Assembly: GCA_002308795.1 (NCBI GenBank)
Contig: DBVV01000099.1
Span: forward strand, 12,555 to 20,097
Reading direction: 5' to 3'
Length of the DNA: 7,543 nt
DNA from: Mageeibacillus sp. UBA1255
Lineage (GTDB): Bacteria; Bacillota; Clostridia; UBA1212; UBA1255
Below the pieces are notes generated by a model that searched no databases, had not been told where the DNA came from, and saw nothing but the letters and a program-made list of their open reading frames with translations. Positions 5,532-7,543 of this stretch are shown here, one piece after another. The translations under genes were made by a program, and so were the position numbers. Position 1 is the first letter of the stretch. Each line of letters starts with the position of its first letter.

Positions 5532-7361
5532 ATGGCGGACGCGGTAAAAACAATAGCCGATCTGAGGGCGGAAAAAGGGCTTACCCAGCAGGAACTTGCG
5601 GATAAGCTCTCAGTTTCGCGTTCGCTTGTTTCGCTGTGGGAAACGGGGGCAAGGACTCCGGACCGCATAAGCAGGGCGGCAATGGCTGCGTTTTTCGGCG
5701 TAAGCGAAAGCGAGATACTCAGCGAAAGCGACGTTGACCCCGCGCGATTGGCGGAGATCGAGACGGTCAATGACGAAATAAGCGAGTTTATCATTGCCGC
5801 AAACGGAACGGCATCCGGCGAAACGCAGTTCCGCGGCCTTGAAATGCTTGACGACGACCAATATGTAATTCTGAAAGGCGACGCCCGGGCGATCGCGGAG
5901 CTCCACCCGTACCAGTTTAAGCGGACGTACCGCGCCCTCGGGTCAATGACCGAGAATGACGATAATATTACGTACTCCGGGGAACTGGCGGAAGGGTTCA
6001 TAGATGACGAGGGCAATATTTACGTTAAGGCGAGGAGGACAATGAATGGGGGCGGCACTGACGAAAGCGGCGACATATACGCCGTAAGGGTCATTGACGA
6101 CGAGACCGCCCGGATGCTGCTTGATACTGACGGTCTTAACGATATCGGCGAGCGTCAGGCGTACGTCCTGATGCACATGCTCGCACAATATTCGCGCATG
6201 AGACTGATAATCATTCAGACTTCGATGCCGAGCAACTCGTATCACGCTTTGCAAAAAGCGATATATTTCACCGACGAACATATCGTCACCTGCTTTATGG
6301 AGCAATCTGCGCCCCTGGTCTTCCGGGAATTCGAAACGCCGTATTGCACCGCCATCAACGTTATCCCGTACGCCGGAAACGAATGGATCGAGAAGCCCTG
6401 GCTTATGTATTCCGCCGATGATTTCGCGGTATATGCGACTCGCGTGCTGGAAAAAACCTCGGGTCCCTCAGGCGACGTGTACAGCGGCGTGATCTGGGAC
6501 GAAATGGATCATTACCGCTATGCCGAAATTCCGGAAGATATATATTTAACCGTTGCGCCGGATGCCGGCGGTACGATCCTCGGCAAGGCCGCAAAAGATA
6601 TGAGCGCTGAGGCCGCGATAAGTACGTTCGACCGGCCCAAAGCCGAAGACGAACGGAAGCTCAGTTTCTTCGGAAATGAATATATGCTGAAATATATCGA
6701 ATCGTCATACGCGCCGCTTGGAGACGTTTTCGCCGATTCATATTACGTTAAAGAAAAAGGGCGCGGAAGTCTGATCAAACTCGACCCGTACGGGCATGTG
6801 ATCAAAGCGGAAGGATTTGAGCTGCTTCACCTCGATATCCGTCCGGACGATACGGCGGATCAGGTGTACGAGACGCTGGTTTCAGCGGCCGGAGAGTATA
6901 TTGACTTTTCACTGTTTAAGAGAACGTCAGCGTCCTGCCTCGGCGGAACTGAGGGGGATTTCGGGCTATACGAGTACGTGCTGTCGAGAAAAACGAACGG
7001 TATTGTCATCGCAACGGTACAAATATCGGTGAGCTCAAACGGCAGCGTCGGGTTTTATTCCGATGAGGGGATATACGATCCGAACGCGAACACAGCATTG
7101 ACCGAAGCGGATCTGGAGGCGGCAATGGAGATTATATCTTTTAAGTTCGCTCAGGCGTTCGAGGGCAGCGGGTATACGTTGACCGGTGTCAAGCGTGATT
7201 CGGGTGAGGATGTGCAGTTGATCAAATTCCGCAACTTTTCGTACATTTATACGGTGGTCAATTACAGCTACACGAGCGATTCGACCGGAGGGGCTGACGA
7301 GGCTTCTGCGCACGTGTATCTCCGGCTAGATACGTGGCTGAAATACACAGGCGGGTTCTGA
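5532..7361 (+). CDS. XRE-family helix-turn-helix fused to a large unrecognised region
   Basis: 609 residues. Residues about 7-62 are a standard XRE/HTH_3 DNA-binding domain: LRAEKGLTQQELADKLSVS, then the recognition helix SRSLVSLWETG and the closing FFGVSESEIL. The other 540 residues are not recognised. They are acidic, rich in Tyr and Asp, and have only three Cys (254, 272, 469). Residues about 405-545 (for example SLIKLDPYGHVIKAEGF and NGIVIATVQISVSSNGSVGF) read like the beta-rich repeats of secreted clostridial lipoproteins, yet no transmembrane helix or signal separates them from the HTH domain; the best hydrophobic stretch is MRLIII at 223-228. The start has AAAGGCAGG seven bases upstream. 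It may regulate its own promoter through the palindrome at 5426. A role as a sensor-regulator is inference only; residues 1-62 are secure as DNA-binding. Confidence 0.85.
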   Translation: MADAVKTIADLRAEKGLTQQELADKLSVSRSLVSLWETGARTPDRISRAAMAAFFGVSESEILSESDVDPARLAEIETVNDEISEFIIAANGTASGETQFRGLEMLDDDQYVILKGDARAIAELHPYQFKRTYRALGSMTENDDNITYSGELAEGFIDDEGNIYVKARRTMNGGGTDESGDIYAVRVIDDETARMLLDTDGLNDIGERQAYVLMHMLAQYSRMRLIIIQTSMPSNSYHALQKAIYFTDEHIVTCFMEQSAPLVFREFETPYCTAINVIPYAGNEWIEKPWLMYSADDFAVYATRVLEKTSGPSGDVYSGVIWDEMDHYRYAEIPEDIYLTVAPDAGGTILGKAAKDMSAEAAISTFDRPKAEDERKLSFFGNEYMLKYIESSYAPLGDVFADSYYVKEKGRGSLIKLDPYGHVIKAEGFELLHLDIRPDDTADQVYETLVSAAGEYIDFSLFKRTSASCLGGTEGDFGLYEYVLSRKTNGIVIATVQISVSSNGSVGFYSDEGIYDPNANTALTEADLEAAMEIISFKFAQAFEGSGYTLTGVKRDSGEDVQLIKFRNFSYIYTVVNYSYTSDSTGGADEASAHVYLRLDTWLKYTGGF

Positions 7362-7426
7362 AGACTGCTGACGGTTACGAAGTAGTATTCAAACTGCCCA
7401 AGGCTCTGGTCACCATCACCGAATGA
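7355..7426 (+). pseudogene. Coding-like scrap in another frame after the XRE-fusion stop
   Basis: One base out of register from the preceding gene, the DNA reads VLKTADGYEVVFKLPKALV, then TITE and TGA at 7424-7426. It has balanced, protein-like composition but no start codon. It could be the lost C-terminus of the XRE fusion after a single-base deletion near 7356, or the tail of an unrelated broken gene. The family is not recognised. Confidence 0.35.
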
Positions 7427-7493
7427 AGAAAAGAGCTTTCTGATTCAGACAGCACGCACTTATAACTGAATGATCAGTAAAAGGCGGCGTCAA

Positions 7494-7543
7494 ATGAGCG
7501 AGGAAATGGGACAAAAATGCTCAAACTCGGAGTTTTGTCCCAT
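7494..7543 (+). CDS. Possible start of a new gene, 16 codons, runs off the right edge
   Basis: ATG at 7494 follows AAAAGGCGG by six bases, a good ribosome binding site, and reads MSEEMGQKCSNSEFCP to the window edge. A TATAAC box at about 7471 could be its -10. The two Cys residues could start a small metal-binding protein. Against it, a perfect inverted repeat fills the same bases, so this may be only an intergenic hairpin that happens to be open. Confidence 0.3.
   Translation, partial: MSEEMGQKCSNSEFCP
7506..7543. repeat. Perfect 11-bp inverted repeat at the right edge
   Basis: ATGGGACAAAA (7506-7516) and TTTTGTCCCAT (7533-7543) are exact reverse complements around a 16-base spacer. CTC (7520-7522) and GAG (7530-7532) can extend the stem past a 3-base bulge. 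A competing palindrome, AAACTC-G-GAGTTT, lies at 7523-7535. A T-run after the right arm, expected of a terminator, would lie outside the window; none follows on the minus strand. Confidence 0.7.

Noticed and set aside
7350..7366. Programmed frameshift at the end of the XRE fusion
   Set aside because: The bases GGC GGG TTC TGA do not form an X-XXY-YYZ slippery site, and there is no prfB-like context, so a plain mutation or an unrelated scrap is more likely.
1..7543. CRISPR array, tRNA or complete insertion sequence
   Set aside because: No regularly spaced repeats, no cloverleaf-type sequence and no transposase motif were seen on either strand.

Overview
The window looks like chromosomal DNA from an anaerobic Firmicutes/Clostridia-type bacterium. 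The reasons are strong AGGAGG-type ribosome binding sites, an M3 oligoendopeptidase-like lipoprotein, a C1A cysteine protease with a Thr/Pro stalk and C-terminal membrane anchor, an XRE-regulator fusion, and a HigA remnant. This is inferred from protein style only; no search was run and no genus can be named.

Layout. On the minus strand, a 5'-partial thiN (thiamine pyrophosphokinase, running off the left edge) follows an M3-family zinc metallopeptidase lipoprotein gene; the two overlap in an ATGA. The peptidase gene has an extended -10 promoter near 2180. Back to back with it, a good plus-strand promoter (TTGATA-17-TAAAAT) drives a two-gene unit: a cytoplasmic five-bladed beta-propeller glycosidase of the GH43/GH32 type, which probably starts at a TTG downstream of the first GTG, and a membrane-anchored papain-family cysteine protease.

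Directly at the protease stop codon, a different frame reads as the C-terminal part of a HigA-type antitoxin with no N-terminus. This marks a recombination scar. A regulatory leader follows (TATAAT box, 15-bp palindrome, terminator-like hairpin), then a 609-residue protein with an N-terminal XRE helix-turn-helix fused to a long unrecognised region. The right edge holds a coding-like scrap in another frame, a possible start of a new gene, and a perfect 11-bp inverted repeat that ends exactly at the window edge.

Functional picture. The glycosidase and protease are co-directional and probably co-transcribed, but one appears cytoplasmic and the other surface-exposed, so a shared pathway is not evident. 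The most unusual items are the HigA scar, the HTH fusion with secreted-looking C-terminal sequence but no membrane segment, and its hairpin-containing leader. No complete mobile element, CRISPR array, tRNA or rRNA was seen.
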